From Symbioplanes lichenis (GTDB lineage: Bacteria; Actinomycetota; Actinomycetes; Mycobacteriales; Micromonosporaceae): DNA of 64,000 bases. Where the stretch lies: assembly GCF_030709675.1 (NCBI RefSeq), contig NZ_JAUZQD010000001.1:806001-870000 (forward strand), in the 5' to 3' direction. Within the stretch, counting starts at the first letter, position 1. Every line of letters starts with the position of its first letter. Of the stretch, positions 1-11,477 are shown one piece after another. Both the position numbers and the translations under genes were made by a program. A model generated the notes under the pieces. The model saw nothing but the letters and a program-made list of their open reading frames with translations. It was not told where the DNA came from and searched no databases.

Positions 1-1
1 C

Positions 2-448
2 GCCCTCGTGCACGACCCGGCGATGGCGCCGCCGCTGGCCGGGACGGTTCCGCTCGTCCTCGCCGGGCACAAGCACCATCGCGAGGTGAGCGAGCTGCCG
101 GCCTGGAACCCGGCGCCGGCGGCGTCCGCCAGTCCTTCCCCCGCGCCGTCCGCGTCCTCGGCGACCGCCGCCGAACAGACGCTGCTCATGGTGCAGGGCT
201 CGACGGGCGGCGCGGGGCTGCGCGGCCTCGAGAAGGAGGAGCCGACGCCGCTGGCGATGTCGGTGCTCTACTTCGACGAAAATCAGGCCCTCAAGGCGTA
301 CGACGACATCACCCTGGGCGGCACCGGCGAGTCGAACGTCGAGGTCCAGCGCAACGTGATCGGCATCAACGACCCGGAGCCCACGACCAACCCCTCCGTC
401 AGCACCGGCGTCACGCCCGTCCAGCCGAGCCCGCAGATCAGCCGATAG
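2..448 (+). CDS. Metallophosphoesterase, C-terminal part (5' end outside window)
   Basis: The reading frame is already open at the window edge, so only the last 148 or so residues are seen. Near the start, VLAGHKHHRE matches the last conserved block of calcineurin-like metallophosphoesterases (GHxH, where histidines bind the metal pair). A Pro/Ala/Ser-rich spacer follows, then a compact region ending with Pro/Thr/Ser-rich sequence. The domain after the spacer is not recognised. The upstream catalytic motifs (DxH, GD, GNH) lie outside the window, so family assignment rests on this one motif and the codon pattern. It is followed by a 43-bp tandem repeat and a convergent SMR gene. No terminator hairpin was found directly after the stop. 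Confidence 0.6.
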   Translation, partial: ALVHDPAMAPPLAGTVPLVLAGHKHHREVSELPAWNPAPAASASPSPAPSASSATAAEQTLLMVQGSTGGAGLRGLEKEEPTPLAMSVLYFDENQALKAYDDITLGGTGESNVEVQRNVIGINDPEPTTNPSVSTGVTPVQPSPQISR

Positions 449-521
449 CCGTACGCTCGCCCGCCGCTTTCTCCCCCGTGCCGCCTTGTCTGGTGCGGGG
501 GCGCCCTCGTGCGGGCCGCCT

Positions 522-650
522 TTCCTGGCTCGCCTACTTCCCGGCGTCGCCCGCGCCCCGCCTCTTCCCGGCTCACCTACTTCCCGGCGTCGCCCGCGAC
601 CCGCGTCTTCCTGGCTCACCTATTTTCCGGCGTCGCCCGCGACCCGCCAC
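522..650. repeat. 43-bp tandem repeat, about 3 copies
   Basis: Three successive copies of a C-rich unit beginning TTCCTGGCTC or TTCCCGGCTC start at about 522, 565 and 608, with a decayed fragment after 650. They fill most of the 267-bp gap between two convergent genes (stops at 448 and 716). No ORF through the repeat looks like protein, and there is no spacer pattern as in CRISPR. Confidence 0.8.
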
Positions 651-715
651 TTTCCTTGCCCGCCCCCGCCGCTTTCCTTGCCCTCGTCAGCCGCCGTCCG
701 GTCCGCCACTCCTGA

Positions 716-1042
716 TCAGTGGCCGGCCGCCCCGCCCACGTTGAGCACCACGACACCCGCGACGATGAGACCGACGCCGATCACCTTGACCCAGCTCAAC
801 GGCTCCCCGAGAAAGATCGTCCCGATCGCCACGATGGCCGCGGTGCCCAGCCCCGACCACACCGCGTAAGCCACGCCGACCTGCACACCCTTGATCGCCT
901 GCGACAAAAGCACGAACGACGCCGCGTACGCCCCCAGGCACACCACGGTGGGCCACAGCCGGCTGAACCCGTCGGTCGCCTTCAACATGCTGGTCGCGAA
1001 CACCTCGGCCGCGATCGCCCCAACCAGCCAAACGTAAGCCAT
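716..1042 (-). CDS. SMR family multidrug efflux protein (EmrE/QacE type)
   Basis: This 108-residue protein has four hydrophobic helices, the usual size for a small multidrug resistance transporter. SMR proteins work as dimers in the cytoplasmic membrane and exchange protons for cationic drugs or, in the Gdx subclass, guanidinium. The essential membrane glutamate is present at residue 13 (AIAAEVFATS). GFSRLWPT and AYAVWSGLGT match the conserved loop 1-2 and helix 3 blocks, and this sequence is closer to EmrE than to Gdx. The ATG at 1042 is chosen because the GGTGGGGG upstream can act as ribosome binding site and because the frame further upstream has no SMR similarity. No partner SMR gene is adjacent. 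Confidence 0.93.
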   Translation of the reverse strand: MAYVWLVGAIAAEVFATSMLKATDGFSRLWPTVVCLGAYAASFVLLSQAIKGVQVGVAYAVWSGLGTAAIVAIGTIFLGEPLSWVKVIGVGLIVAGVVVLNVGGAAGH

Positions 1043-1323
1043 CCCCCACCGTCCCGTCGCCGCCCTGACCAGCCGGCAGTCACAGCTCACCACCCCACAA
1101 GGCGCCCGGGCCCCTCGTGCCGACCAAGTCAGCCACCATCCTCGACGCCGCCCTCCCCACCCACCAACCCGACCGGCTTCGGCTCGACCAAGCCGACTCA
1201 TCCCCAGCCCCGTCCAACTCGCCGAAACCTACCGCCTACGTGGCTCCAAGTCCCCCGTACCAAGTCGCCGAGTTCACGGTCGCCAAGTTTGCCGCGCCTC
1301 TCCCGAAGCAGCCCCAACGACAA

Positions 1324-1352
1324 CGGCGCCCCGACAATCAGTCGGGGCGCCG
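1324..1352. terminator. Perfect 12-bp stem hairpin in a gene-free gap
   Basis: The arms CGGCGCCCCGAC (1324-1335) and GTCGGGGCGCCG (1341-1352) pair perfectly around a 5-nt loop. There is no T-tract, as is common for actinobacterial terminators. It lies isolated in the 680-bp interval 1043-1722, about 370 bp downstream of the gatB stop and about 280 bp upstream of the SMR start. It could be a distal gatB terminator or mark a lost gene. I see no convincing gene in 1043-1722; the rest of that gap is ordinary sequence plus the GC repeat at 1460-1683. Confidence 0.45.
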
Positions 1353-1459
1353 AAGAGCCAAACGCGAACAACTCACTCAAACAGGCCGAGCACCGGCCCA
1401 GACGCAACGGGTCAGTCACACCAGATCAGCCAAGACGGCCAGCCGTAGCGAGCCCGCCA

Positions 1460-1683
1460 GGCCGAGCCGGGCCGAGCCGGGCGGCCGGGCCGAGCCGGGC
1501 GGCCGGGCCGAGCCGAGCCGAGCCGGGCGGCCGGGCCGAGCCGAGCCGGGCGGCCGGGCCGAGCCGGGCGGAGCCGAGCCGGGCGGCCGGGCCGAGCCGG
1601 GCGGCCGGGCCGAGCCGGGCGGCCGGGCCGAGCCGGGCGGAGCCGAGCCGAGCGGGCCGAGCCGAGCGGGCCGAGCGGGCCGA
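1460..1683. repeat. GC-rich minisatellite (GGCCGAGCCGGGC-type units)
   Basis: About 220 bp are built almost entirely from GCCGAGCC and GGGCGGCC blocks in 13 to 18-bp units, more irregular at the end nearest gatB. It lies 40 bp past the gatB stop. Open frames through it translate as simple Arg/Ala/Glu/Pro repeats and are not believable proteins. It is likely to be unstable and hard to assemble. Confidence 0.85.
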
Positions 1684-1722
1684 GCTGTGACGGCCAGTCG
1701 GGGCAGGCTGGTCGCGTGGGGT

Positions 1723-3216
1723 TCAGCTGAGGCGGGCCAGGATCAGCTCGCGCACCGTCTTGGCGTCCGCCTGGCCGCGCGTGGTCTTCATGACCGCGCC
1801 GACCAGGGCGCCCGCCGCGGCGACCTTGCCGTCGCGGATCTTGGCGGCGACGTCCGGGTTGGCCGCGATGGCCTCGTCGACGGCCGCCTGGAGCGCGCCC
1901 GTGTCGGAGACGACCTCAAGCCCGCGGGCGCTCATCACCTGGGCGGGGTCGCCCTCGCCGGCGACGACGCCCTCGAGCACCTGCCGGGCCAGCTTGTCGT
2001 TGATCTTGCCCTCGTCGACCAGCGCCTGCAGCTGGGCGACCTGAGCCGGGCTGGCGCCGACCGCGGCCAGCTCGACGCCGGTCTCGTTCGCGCGGCGGGC
2101 GAGCTCGCCCATCCACCACTTGCGGGCCCCGGCCGGGCTGGCGCCCGCGGCGATGGTCTCCTCGATCAGCTCGACGGCGCCGGCGTTGGCCACCGACTGC
2201 ATGTCGACCTCGCTGATGCCCCACTCCTCGCGCAGGCGGGCGCGCTTGACGCTCGGCTTCTCGGGGAGGGCGGCCTTGAGCTCGGCGACCCAGGCCGGGT
2301 CGGGCGCGATCGGCACCAGGTCGGGCTCGGGGAAGTAGCGGTAGTCGGTCGCCGTCTCCTTGGAGCGCCCCGGGCGGGTGTCGCCCGTGTCCTCCTGGAA
2401 GTGGCGGGTCTCCTGCAGGATCGAGCCGCCGGCGTCGAGGATGCCCGACTGGCGGATGATCTCCGAGCGGACCGCGCGCTCGACCGAGCGCAGGGAGTTG
2501 ACGTTCTTCGCCTCGGTGCGGGTGCCCCACTCCTCGCCCGGCTTGTTGAGCGAGGTGTTGACGTCGCAGCGCAGCGAGCCCTGCTCCATGCGCACGTCGG
2601 AGACGTCGAGGGAGCGGATGATGTCCCGCAGCTCAGTGACGTAGGCCCGGGCGACCTCGGGGGCGCGCGCGCCGAGCCCAGTCACCGGCTTGGTGACGAT
2701 CTCCACCAGCGGAATGCCGGCCCGGTTGTAGTCGACCAACGACTCGGTCGCCCCGTGGATGCGGCCGGTGGCCCCGCCCACGTGCAGCGACTTGCCGGTG
2801 TCCTCCTCGAGGTGCACGCGCTCGATCTCGATGCGGAACGTCTCGCCGTCCACGTCCACGTCGACGTAGCCGTCCACGCACAGCGGCTCGTCGTACTGCG
2901 AGGTCTGGAAGTTCTTCGGCATGTCCGGGTAGAAGTAGTTTTTCCGGGCCATCCGGCACCACTCGGCGATGTCGCAGTTGAGCGCGAGGCCGATGCGGAT
3001 CGTCGCCTCGATGCCGGCCCGGTTGGCGACCGGCAGGGCACCGGGCAGGCCCAGGCACACCGGGCAGGTCTGGGTGTTGGGCTCCGCGCCGAACTCGGTC
3101 GGGCACCCGCAGAACATCTTGGTGTTCGTGCCGAGCTCGACGTGCGTCTCCAGGCCGATCACCGGCTCGTAGCGGGCGACGGCGTCGTCGTAGGTGGGCA
3201 GCACGGTCGTACTCAT
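1723..3216 (-). CDS. gatB: Asp-tRNA(Asn)/Glu-tRNA(Gln) amidotransferase subunit B
   Basis: GatB is the kinase and tRNA-binding subunit of the GatCAB complex, which converts misacylated Glu-tRNA(Gln) or Asp-tRNA(Asn) to the correct amide in the cytoplasm. The 497-residue length is normal. The N-terminal cradle domain starts at [10 protein letters not shown] (residues 20-29), and zinc-binding cysteines are at 36, 38, 51 and 54. The C-terminal third has the YqeY-like helical domain. The ATG at 3216 opens the conserved part; the frame extends upstream without similarity. It is the last gene of the gatC-gatA-gatB set, but the gatA-gatB gap is 225 bp, much wider than usual, and carries a 52-bp tandem repeat. 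Confidence 0.97.
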   Translation of the reverse strand: MSTTVLPTYDDAVARYEPVIGLETHVELGTNTKMFCGCPTEFGAEPNTQTCPVCLGLPGALPVANRAGIEATIRIGLALNCDIAEWCRMARKNYFYPDMPKNFQTSQYDEPLCVDGYVDVDVDGETFRIEIERVHLEEDTGKSLHVGGATGRIHGATESLVDYNRAGIPLVEIVTKPVTGLGARAPEVARAYVTELRDIIRSLDVSDVRMEQGSLRCDVNTSLNKPGEEWGTRTEAKNVNSLRSVERAVRSEIIRQSGILDAGGSILQETRHFQEDTGDTRPGRSKETATDYRYFPEPDLVPIAPDPAWVAELKAALPEKPSVKRARLREEWGISEVDMQSVANAGAVELIEETIAAGASPAGARKWWMGELARRANETGVELAAVGASPAQVAQLQALVDEGKINDKLARQVLEGVVAGEGDPAQVMSARGLEVVSDTGALQAAVDEAIAANPDVAAKIRDGKVAAAGALVGAVMKTTRGQADAKTVRELILARLS

Positions 3217-3297
3217 GCGTGGACTCCTGGTGACTGCGAGATCCGACGGAACAAGCTTAGGGAGCGGGTCCGACAGGAATCCGCTCGATTTCGGACC

Positions 3298-3456
3298 TCC
3301 CGGGTGTGGCGTGCGCCGCACCCGGGCGATCAGCGGCTGAGAGCCGGCCTCCCGGGTGCGAAATACGCCGCATCCGAGCGGTCAGCGGCTGGGAGCCGAC
3401 CCGCCGGGCGAGACTTGCGCCGCACCCGGAAGGTCAGCGGCTCAGAGCTCCGGAGG
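3298..3456. repeat. 52-bp tandem repeat overlapping the 3' end of gatA
   Basis: Three units start at equal 52-bp steps; the shared TCAGCGGCT core is at 3330, 3382 and 3434. The unit nearest gatA contains its last codons and stop (3442), and the others extend into the gatA-gatB gap. Unit sequences differ at roughly 15 to 25 percent of positions, so the array is not brand new. Confidence 0.85.
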
Positions 3457-4926
3457 GGTGAACGTGCCGACCGCCGACTCCAGCGCCGCGGCGACCCGGT
3501 ACATCCGGTCGTCGGCCATCGTCGGGGCCATGACCTGCAGGCCGACCGGCAGACCCTCGGACAGCCCGCAGGGCACCGAGATCGCCGGACCGCCGTAGAG
3601 GTTGGTCGGGATCGTGTAGAGGTCGGCCAGATACATCTGATAGGGATCCGAGGTGCGCGACCCGAACGGGAACGCCACGAACGGCGTGGTCGGCGAGATC
3701 AGCACGTCGACCTGCTCGAACGCCTTGGTGAAGTCCCGCGTGATCAGCGTGCGCACCTTCTGCGCCTGGCCGTAGTAAGCGTCGTAGTAGCCGCTGGACA
3801 GCGCATAGGTGCCCAGGATGATCCGGCGCTTGACCTCGGGGCCGAAGCCGGCCTCGCGGGTCAGCGACATGACCTCCTCGAGCGAGCGGTTGCCGTCGTC
3901 CCCGACCCGCAGGCCGTAGCGGACGCTGTCGAAGCGCGCCAGGTTGGACGACGCCTCGCTCGGGGCGATCAGGTAGTAGGCCGGCAGCGCGTACTCGAAG
4001 TGGGGGCAGGAGATCTCGACGACCTCGGCCCCCAGCTTGACCAGCGCCTCGACCGACTCGCGGAAGGCGGCCGTGACACCGGCCTCGGCGCCCTCGCCGC
4101 TGAACTCCTTGACCAGGCCGAGCTTGACCCCGGTCAAATCGCCGGTCGCGCCGCGTCGGGCGGCCGCCACGACGTCCGGCACCGGCTGCGGGATCGAGGT
4201 CGAGTCGCGCGGGTCATGCCCGGCGATGGCCGCGTGGAGCAGTGCGGCGTCCTCGACCGTACGGGCACACGGGCCGGGCGTGTCCAGCGACGACGAGAAG
4301 GCGATCAGCCCGTAGCGCGAGGTGCCACCGTAGGTTGGCTTGGCACCGACCGTGCCCGTGACGGCGCCGGGCTGACGGATCGAACCGCCGGTGTCCGTGC
4401 CGATGGCGAGCGGGGCCTCGTAGGCGGCCAGCGACGCCGCGCTGCCACCGCCGGAGCCGCCGGGGATGCGCCCGAGGTCCCACGGGTTGTTGGTCGGGCC
4501 GTAGGCCGAGTATTCGGTCGACGAGCCCATCGCGAACTCGTCCATGTTGGTCTTGCCCAGCGAGACCGTGCCGGCGGCGCGCAGCCGCTCGACGATGGTC
4601 GCGTCGTAGGGCGGCTTCCAGCCCTCGAGGATCTTGGAGGCGGCGGTGGTCGGGACGCCGCGGGTGGCGATCACGTCCTTGACCGCGACCGGCACGCCGG
4701 CCAGCGGCCCGAGCTCCTCGCCCCGGCTGCGCTTCGCGTCGACCTCGGCGGCGGCGGCGAGCGCGCCCTCCCGGTCGACGTGCAGGAAGGCGTGCACGCG
4801 CTCGTCGACGGCGGCGATCCGGTCGAGGTGCGCGGTGGCGACCTCGACGGCGGAGGCCTCGCCGGAAGCGATCAGTCCGGCGATCTGCACCGCCGTCATC
4901 TTGGTGACGTCACTCACGGCGGTCAC
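3442..4926 (-). CDS. gatA: Asp-tRNA(Asn)/Glu-tRNA(Gln) amidotransferase subunit A
   Basis: GatA is the amidase subunit that releases ammonia from glutamine for transfer by GatB. At 494 residues it has the normal length. The amidase-signature triad is visible: Lys83 (VAVKDVI), cis-Ser158 in the [11 protein letters not shown] stretch, and nucleophile Ser182 in DTGGSIRQP. The GTG start at 4926 overlaps the gatC stop (GTGA), which indicates translational coupling; a second GTG three codons later is possible. The last codons lie in the first unit of a tandem repeat that continues past the stop. The protein itself looks intact. Confidence 0.97.
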   Translation of the reverse strand: MTAVSDVTKMTAVQIAGLIASGEASAVEVATAHLDRIAAVDERVHAFLHVDREGALAAAAEVDAKRSRGEELGPLAGVPVAVKDVIATRGVPTTAASKILEGWKPPYDATIVERLRAAGTVSLGKTNMDEFAMGSSTEYSAYGPTNNPWDLGRIPGGSGGGSAASLAAYEAPLAIGTDTGGSIRQPGAVTGTVGAKPTYGGTSRYGLIAFSSSLDTPGPCARTVEDAALLHAAIAGHDPRDSTSIPQPVPDVVAAARRGATGDLTGVKLGLVKEFSGEGAEAGVTAAFRESVEALVKLGAEVVEISCPHFEYALPAYYLIAPSEASSNLARFDSVRYGLRVGDDGNRSLEEVMSLTREAGFGPEVKRRIILGTYALSSGYYDAYYGQAQKVRTLITRDFTKAFEQVDVLISPTTPFVAFPFGSRTSDPYQMYLADLYTIPTNLYGGPAISVPCGLSEGLPVGLQVMAPTMADDRMYRVAAALESAVGTFTPPEL

Positions 4927-5222
4927 TCCTCCTCGTCGAGGATGCGGGGCACCCGGAAGCGGCCCTCGGCGGCGTCGGGGGCGCCGGCCAGCACGTCCTC
5001 CTGCTTGAGGGACGGCTGCACGACGTCGTCGCGGTAGACATTCGTCAGCGGCACGGAGTGCGAGGTGGGCGGGATGTCGTCGGCGGCCACATCACCGATC
5101 CGGGCGACCGACTGCAGGATGACGTCGAGCTGGCCGGCGAACCTGTCCAGCTCCTCGTCGGTCACGGCGAGCCGCGACAGGCGCGCGAGATGCGCGACCT
5201 CTTCGCGGGAGATGGCGGCCAT
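4923..5222 (-). CDS. gatC: Asp-tRNA(Asn)/Glu-tRNA(Gln) amidotransferase subunit C
   Basis: GatC is the small 99-residue stabilising subunit that wraps around GatA in the GatCAB complex. It shows the family pattern: an N-terminal helix ([20 protein letters not shown]), a central DVIL region, a PTSH segment and a C-terminal F-R-V-P-R-I-L end. It begins the gatCAB set and overlaps gatA by the GTGA junction. The next upstream gene, a GGDEF-EAL protein on the same strand, ends 39 bp before it, so read-through transcription is possible. Confidence 0.96.
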   Translation of the reverse strand: MAAISREEVAHLARLSRLAVTDEELDRFAGQLDVILQSVARIGDVAADDIPPTSHSVPLTNVYRDDVVQPSLKQEDVLAGAPDAAEGRFRVPRILDEEE

Positions 5223-5261
5223 CGTGCCCCCTGGGTGCTCGGTGATGCGGACCCGGAAATT

Positions 5262-7391
5262 CTATTCAGCCCGGCGAGCGGTTTGTCGCGCGGCTCCCCT
5301 GGTCTGTGGATAACCCCGGCCTGTGGATAACTCCGGGATCGGTCCGGCGGCTCTGTGAGACTCAGGTGGCCGCCAGCGCTCCGGTTCCCGGCCGGGTCGC
5401 AGGGGGCGATACCGGGCCAGCCAGTCGTCGAAGTCCGCCGCGGGCATCGGCCGCGCATGAAACCAGCCTTGCGCGGCGTGACACCCGTCGGCGGCGAGCA
5501 GCCGCCATGTCCTTTCGTCCTCGACCCCCTCGGCCACGACGCGCAGTCCGAGCGACGCGGCCAGATCTATCACGGACCGCACGATCGCGGCGTCCCCGCG
5601 ATCCACGGCCATGCCCAGCACGAAGGAACGATCGATCTTCACCTCGGAGATCGGCAGCCGCCGCAGATGCTGCAGAGAGGAGTAACCGGTGCCGAAATCG
5701 TCGAGCGAGATGGCCACCCCGAGCCGGTCCAGCCGCGTGATCGTGTCCAGCACCCGATGCGGATCCGCCATGAGGGCGCTCTCAGTGATCTCCAGTTGGA
5801 GCAGGTCGGCCGGGACGGCGTACCTCTGGAGCAGGTCGTGAATCTCCCCCGCGATGCCGGGCGTGTGCAGGTCTCGCACGCTGACGTTGACCGAGGCCCG
5901 CAGCGGCCGGCCCGCCGCACGCCAGTCGGCGAGCTGCGCGATGACCTCACGCAGCACCCGCGCGGTGAGCAGGCGCATCACCGGGGTCTGCTCGGCGACC
6001 CGCAGCAGCGCCTCCGGCCCGACCATGCCCCGCTCCGGGTGCCGCCAGCGCAGCAGCGCCTCGACGCCGGCCACCTCGCCGGTCGCGACGGCGATCTGCG
6101 GCTGATAGAAGAGCATGATGCCGGTGTCGTCCCCGCGCAGGGCCTCGCGCAGGTCGGCGAGGAGCGCGAGATCCGGCGCGGGGTGGTCGGCGTCACGCGT
6201 CCAGACGGCCATCGGCGCGCCGCGGCGCTTCGCGTCGTACATCGCGGCTTCGGCCTGCCGGAGCAAGGTCTCGCCGTCTCCCCCGCGTCCCGGCCCGAGC
6301 GCGATGCCGATCGTCGCGCTGACCCCGACCGGCAGCCCGTTCAGCGCGAAGGGCGTCCCCAGCACGTCGGCCAGGTGCGCCGCGATCCGGCGGGCGGTCG
6401 CGGGCCCGTCCACCCGGGTCGCCAGCACGGCGAACTCGTCACCGCCGAGCCTGACGACAAGATCATGCGCCGGTACGGACTCGGCGAGCCGCCGTCCGGC
6501 CTCGACGAGCAGCCTGTCGCCGACGGCGTGGCCGAGCGCGTCGTTCACAGTGCGGAAGCGGTCGAGGTCGAGCAGCAGCAGGGCCATCTGCCAGCGGGGG
6601 TCCATCAGGCCCGCGGTCGCCTGCAGCGCTCGCCTGTTCGGCAGGCCGGTCAGCTCGTCGGTGCGTGCCGCCCGCTCGAACTCCCCGGCCGAGCGGACCA
6701 TCCGGTGCACCGCGTGCAGTGCCAGCAGGACCAGCGGGACCACCGCGATCCCGACCCGCGCGGCGGCGAGCACGACGGGACCGAGCAACAGCAGCGCCGC
6801 GCTGGCGAAAAGCTCCAGACCCCACCGTTGCGGGCGGCGCGGGCGACGCTCCTCGCCGGCGAGACCTGCGGCGAGGACATCGACCATCCACCGTACGGTC
6901 AGCCAGACGCCCGCCGCGGCGACAGTGAGCAGCGCATCTGTCCAGCCCGGCCCGGCGACGCCCCGCCAGCCCGCCAGTGCGGCCAGCCAAGCCGTGGCGC
7001 CGAGCGCGCACGCCTGCTGGAAGGCGAGATAGAGCGCCCGGCGCGCCGAGTGCCGCATCCGCACGCCGGCCACAGCCAGCGCGGCCAGCTGGACGGCGAT
7101 GGCCGGCACGTAACCCCAGGCGAGCACGATGCCGAAGGTGAAGCAGATCGAGGGCAGGACCACCGAGCTGACCCGCCGGTTGGCGAGCACGTAGGGCCGG
7201 GTGTCCACGGCGAGTGCCAGCGCGGCCATGACCCAGAAGGCGGGCGGCAGCGCGGCGAAGGTTCGGGGGAAGACCGCCCAGAGCGCGCCGTCGGCGATCA
7301 CCGCACACCCGACGGCGACCACCGTGCCGCGGCGGGCGGCCCGGACACGCCGATCGTCCAGCATGGACCTGCGCAAGTGTGCGGCGCCCAT
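5262..7391 (-). CDS. Membrane-bound GGDEF-EAL protein (cyclic-di-GMP synthesis/degradation)
   Basis: This 709-residue protein has about seven hydrophobic helices in the first 235 residues, then a GGDEF domain and an EAL domain. The cyclase motif GGDEF (316-320) is intact, but the RxxD inhibitory site five residues upstream is missing. The EAL domain keeps the residues expected for phosphodiesterase activity: EALLRW (Glu444), EITES, DDFGTGYSSL, KIDRSF and VAEGVE. On sequence alone it could make or break cyclic-di-GMP. The first ATG of the frame is used; internal starts are possible. The C-terminal 45 residues are Arg/Pro-rich and not part of EAL. No sensory domain is visible outside the membrane region. 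Confidence 0.93.
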   Translation of the reverse strand: MGAAHLRRSMLDDRRVRAARRGTVVAVGCAVIADGALWAVFPRTFAALPPAFWVMAALALAVDTRPYVLANRRVSSVVLPSICFTFGIVLAWGYVPAIAVQLAALAVAGVRMRHSARRALYLAFQQACALGATAWLAALAGWRGVAGPGWTDALLTVAAAGVWLTVRWMVDVLAAGLAGEERRPRRPQRWGLELFASAALLLLGPVVLAAARVGIAVVPLVLLALHAVHRMVRSAGEFERAARTDELTGLPNRRALQATAGLMDPRWQMALLLLDLDRFRTVNDALGHAVGDRLLVEAGRRLAESVPAHDLVVRLGGDEFAVLATRVDGPATARRIAAHLADVLGTPFALNGLPVGVSATIGIALGPGRGGDGETLLRQAEAAMYDAKRRGAPMAVWTRDADHPAPDLALLADLREALRGDDTGIMLFYQPQIAVATGEVAGVEALLRWRHPERGMVGPEALLRVAEQTPVMRLLTARVLREVIAQLADWRAAGRPLRASVNVSVRDLHTPGIAGEIHDLLQRYAVPADLLQLEITESALMADPHRVLDTITRLDRLGVAISLDDFGTGYSSLQHLRRLPISEVKIDRSFVLGMAVDRGDAAIVRSVIDLAASLGLRVVAEGVEDERTWRLLAADGCHAAQGWFHARPMPAADFDDWLARYRPLRPGREPERWRPPESHRAAGPIPELSTGRGYPQTRGAARQTARRAE

Positions 7392-7714
7392 GCGACCTCC
7401 ACGATGGCGGCGACCGACCGATCACCCCACGATAGATCGAGATGCACAAAACGCCGCGAATCCGACTCGTCGTTATCAAAATGCCATATGCGTCCCCGCT
7501 GGACATCAAACAAAGATCACCCGTTGGGGTCGGCCGCCTCACCCGCGCGACAGCCCCGCGCTTCCCGGGCAGGCGTGGATCGTGGCCACGTACGCGGGCG
7601 CCGGATCAGCATCGCGTCAGCCCGCCTTCGCCGGCGGCTGGGCCCGGCCGGGCACGGCGCTCCGCGACGTTCCGCTGACCGGGGTGAGCAGTGATGCCCA
7701 CCCCGGCCCGCTCG
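7392..7714. other. 323-bp intergenic region, nothing definite
   Basis: This gap separates ligA (ending at 7715) from the GGDEF-EAL start, both on the minus strand, and must hold the GGDEF-EAL promoter. The stretch around 7470-7520 is less GC-rich and includes CATATG, but I see no -35/-10 pair with standard spacing, no strong hairpin and no convincing small ORF. Confidence 0.5.
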
Positions 7715-10000
<2,286 letters not shown>

Positions 10001-10094
10001 TTAGTCGTCCCCTACGACAAAACCGCCGACCCGCCCGGCGATCACGCCCGCGCCGGGGGAAATGTCGTGCGCGGGGTCGCGTACGGTATGGCAA

Positions 10095-10544
10095 ATGGCG
10101 CAATGGCTGGCAGCGGGCCTCACGGTCCTGGTCGCGGCGGGTGCTGCGGTGATGTGGCGCCGGCGACGAGCCGCCGGGCAGCCCATGCGGGGCGACATCT
10201 GGTGGGCGGACGTGCCCTTCGCCCGGGGCCGCGGCGCGAAACTGCGGCCCTGCCTGGTACTGCTCAACGACCGCAACGGCGTCGTCGTACTCAAGATCAC
10301 CAGCCAGGACAAGAGCCACCGCCGGGACCACGTCCGCATCCCGACGCGCCACTGGGACCGGCACGCCGACCACGACTCGTACCTCAATCTCGGCGAGCCG
10401 ATCCTGGTCCAGCACACCGCTTTCCACCGGCGGGCGGGGACGGCTGCTTGGACCGTACGCCGTCAGGTGCGCACGCGACGCAACCTCACCGAATCACGGC
10501 TCCGCGAGCTGGCGAGCCGTCACCGCACCAGGCAGAACGGCTGA
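10095..10544 (+). CDS. Membrane-tethered PemK/MazF-like protein
   Basis: Residues 5-20 form one hydrophobic helix followed by RRRR, and residues 30-120 match the PemK/MazF fold (RGDIWWADVPF near its start, then KLRPCLVL). Free PemK and MazF toxins are mRNA-cleaving RNases. This copy has a membrane anchor and no antitoxin gene beside it, so a classical toxin-antitoxin role is doubtful. The ATG at 10095 places the hydrophobic helix at the N terminus. The final residues (RHRTRQNG) are encoded by the outermost copy of a 66-bp tandem repeat that comes from the 3' end of the convergent glyoxalase-fold gene, so the C terminus may have been rewritten. Confidence 0.8.
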   Translation: MAQWLAAGLTVLVAAGAAVMWRRRRAAGQPMRGDIWWADVPFARGRGAKLRPCLVLLNDRNGVVVLKITSQDKSHRRDHVRIPTRHWDRHADHDSYLNLGEPILVQHTAFHRRAGTAAWTVRRQVRTRRNLTESRLRELASRHRTRQNG

Positions 10545-10673
10545 CCCGCCCGGGCTCGCCGGGGGCAGCAACGCACGTCAAGCCGTCACCACACGAGGCA
10601 GAACAGCTGACACGCGCGGACTCGCCGGGGGCAGCGACGCCGGGCGAGCCGTCACCACACGAGGCAGAACGGG
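10515..10673. repeat. 66-bp tandem repeat joining two convergent gene ends
   Basis: The core AGCCGTCACCACACGAGGCA (variant bases in the first copy) begins at 10515, 10581 and 10647, an exact 66-bp period. The third copy contains the last codons and stop (10652) of the glyoxalase-fold gene; the first contains the last eight codons and stop of the PemK-like gene. The second lies between them. Confidence 0.88.
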
Positions 10674-11005
10674 TGGCCGACGGGATCCGCGTACACCCGG
10701 AAGGTCTTACCGCCGCCGTCCAGCCGCTTGCCGCCCGCCGCGAGCACCCGCTCCTCGGCCTGCTCGACGTCGGCGACCCGGACGTCCAGGTGGAACTGTT
10801 GCGGCCGGTCGTGATCGGGCCACCGCGGCGGCAGCAGGTCGGGCGCCTTCTGGAAGGACAGGCTCGGCGCGTCCGAGTCGGTCCGGATGGTGACCCAGCC
10901 GTCCTCGTCGTGGACGACGTGCATGCCGAGCAGCTCGCCGTAGAAGCCGGCCAGCGCCCGCGGATCGGGGCAGTCGATGACGACGGTGTCAAGACGACCA
11001 ATCAT
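10652..11005 (-). CDS. Glyoxalase/VOC-superfamily protein
   Basis: This 117-residue protein is a single vicinal-oxygen-chelate unit. The start LDTVVIDCPDPRALAGFYGELLGM is a typical first beta-alpha block (ALAGFYGELLGM), the middle has FHLDVRVADVEQAEERVLAAGG, and the end FRVYADPVGHPFCLVW is the usual last strand of glyoxalase-like domains. Such proteins act as small dioxygenases, isomerases or drug-binding proteins; nothing here fixes the substrate. The ATG at 11005 is the first in front of the domain. It is monocistronic, convergent with the PemK-like gene, and its 3' end seeds a tandem repeat. Confidence 0.85.
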   Translation of the reverse strand: MIGRLDTVVIDCPDPRALAGFYGELLGMHVVHDEDGWVTIRTDSDAPSLSFQKAPDLLPPRWPDHDRPQQFHLDVRVADVEQAEERVLAAGGKRLDGGGKTFRVYADPVGHPFCLVW

Positions 11006-11323
11006 GACTGCATGATGCCCGCCGGGGCGCCCCGGAACGGACCATTCGCCGGACTTCCCCCGCAAGCATCACCCGCGCACGCCCGCCGCCACGAAGCAGC
11101 AACACCCGCCATCACGAACCAGCGAACGCCCGCCGCCCCGAAACAGCGAACGTCCGGTGACCGGCGCCATGTCTCCGAGGACGCAAACGCGCGGCGGACC
11201 TTGTGCTTCCGGAGCGCGGAGCACGCGGCGGCCACTCCTTGGAGCAACACGTCGGTCAAGCCACGAGGAACCGTCCGACGCGCGCGGGCCGGTCGCGGCG
11301 CGCGGCCGGCCACGGCGGCGGGT

Positions 11324-11477
11324 CAGACCTTTGGACAGGCGGCGGCGGGCGGCGGGTCAGACTCCAGACCAGCGGCGGCTGGCGGGGCAGACTTCGGACC
11401 AGCGGCGGGCGGCGGGGCAGAGTTCGGACCAGCGGCGGCTGGCGGATCAGACTTCGGACAGGCGGCGGCCGGCGTCG
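11324..11477. repeat. 30-bp tandem repeat overlapping the 3' end of the MetE-like gene
   Basis: Five units with a shared CAGA-TTCGGACCAGCGGCGG pattern start at 11324, 11358, 11388, 11418 and 11448 (30-bp period, first unit 34 bp). The stop codon of the MetE-like gene (11447-11449) lies at the junction of the fourth and fifth units, so the last ten codons are themselves a repeat unit. The remaining gap 11006-11323 holds no convincing gene or hairpin. Confidence 0.87.

Noticed and set aside
1198-1419. 73-residue minus-strand ORF across the isolated hairpin
   Set aside because: It spans the perfect hairpin, has basic low-complexity sequence and no domain or ribosome binding site.
1117-5037. Very long open frame antisense to gatCAB and similar long antisense frames at 5355-7694, 7691-11893, 29597-34597 and 41977-47391
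   Set aside because: High-GC genes leave the opposite strand open by codon bias. These translations are Arg/Ala/Gly/His-rich, show no domains, and the sense strand holds well-known genes.
7298-7513. Short minus-strand ORF at the start of the GGDEF-EAL gene region
   Set aside because: It overlaps the real gene start in another frame and has no domain or ribosome binding site.
10095-10544. Complete MazEF-type toxin-antitoxin system
   Set aside because: No antitoxin ORF lies directly upstream; the neighbouring gene is divergent ligA. The membrane helix also argues against the classical role.
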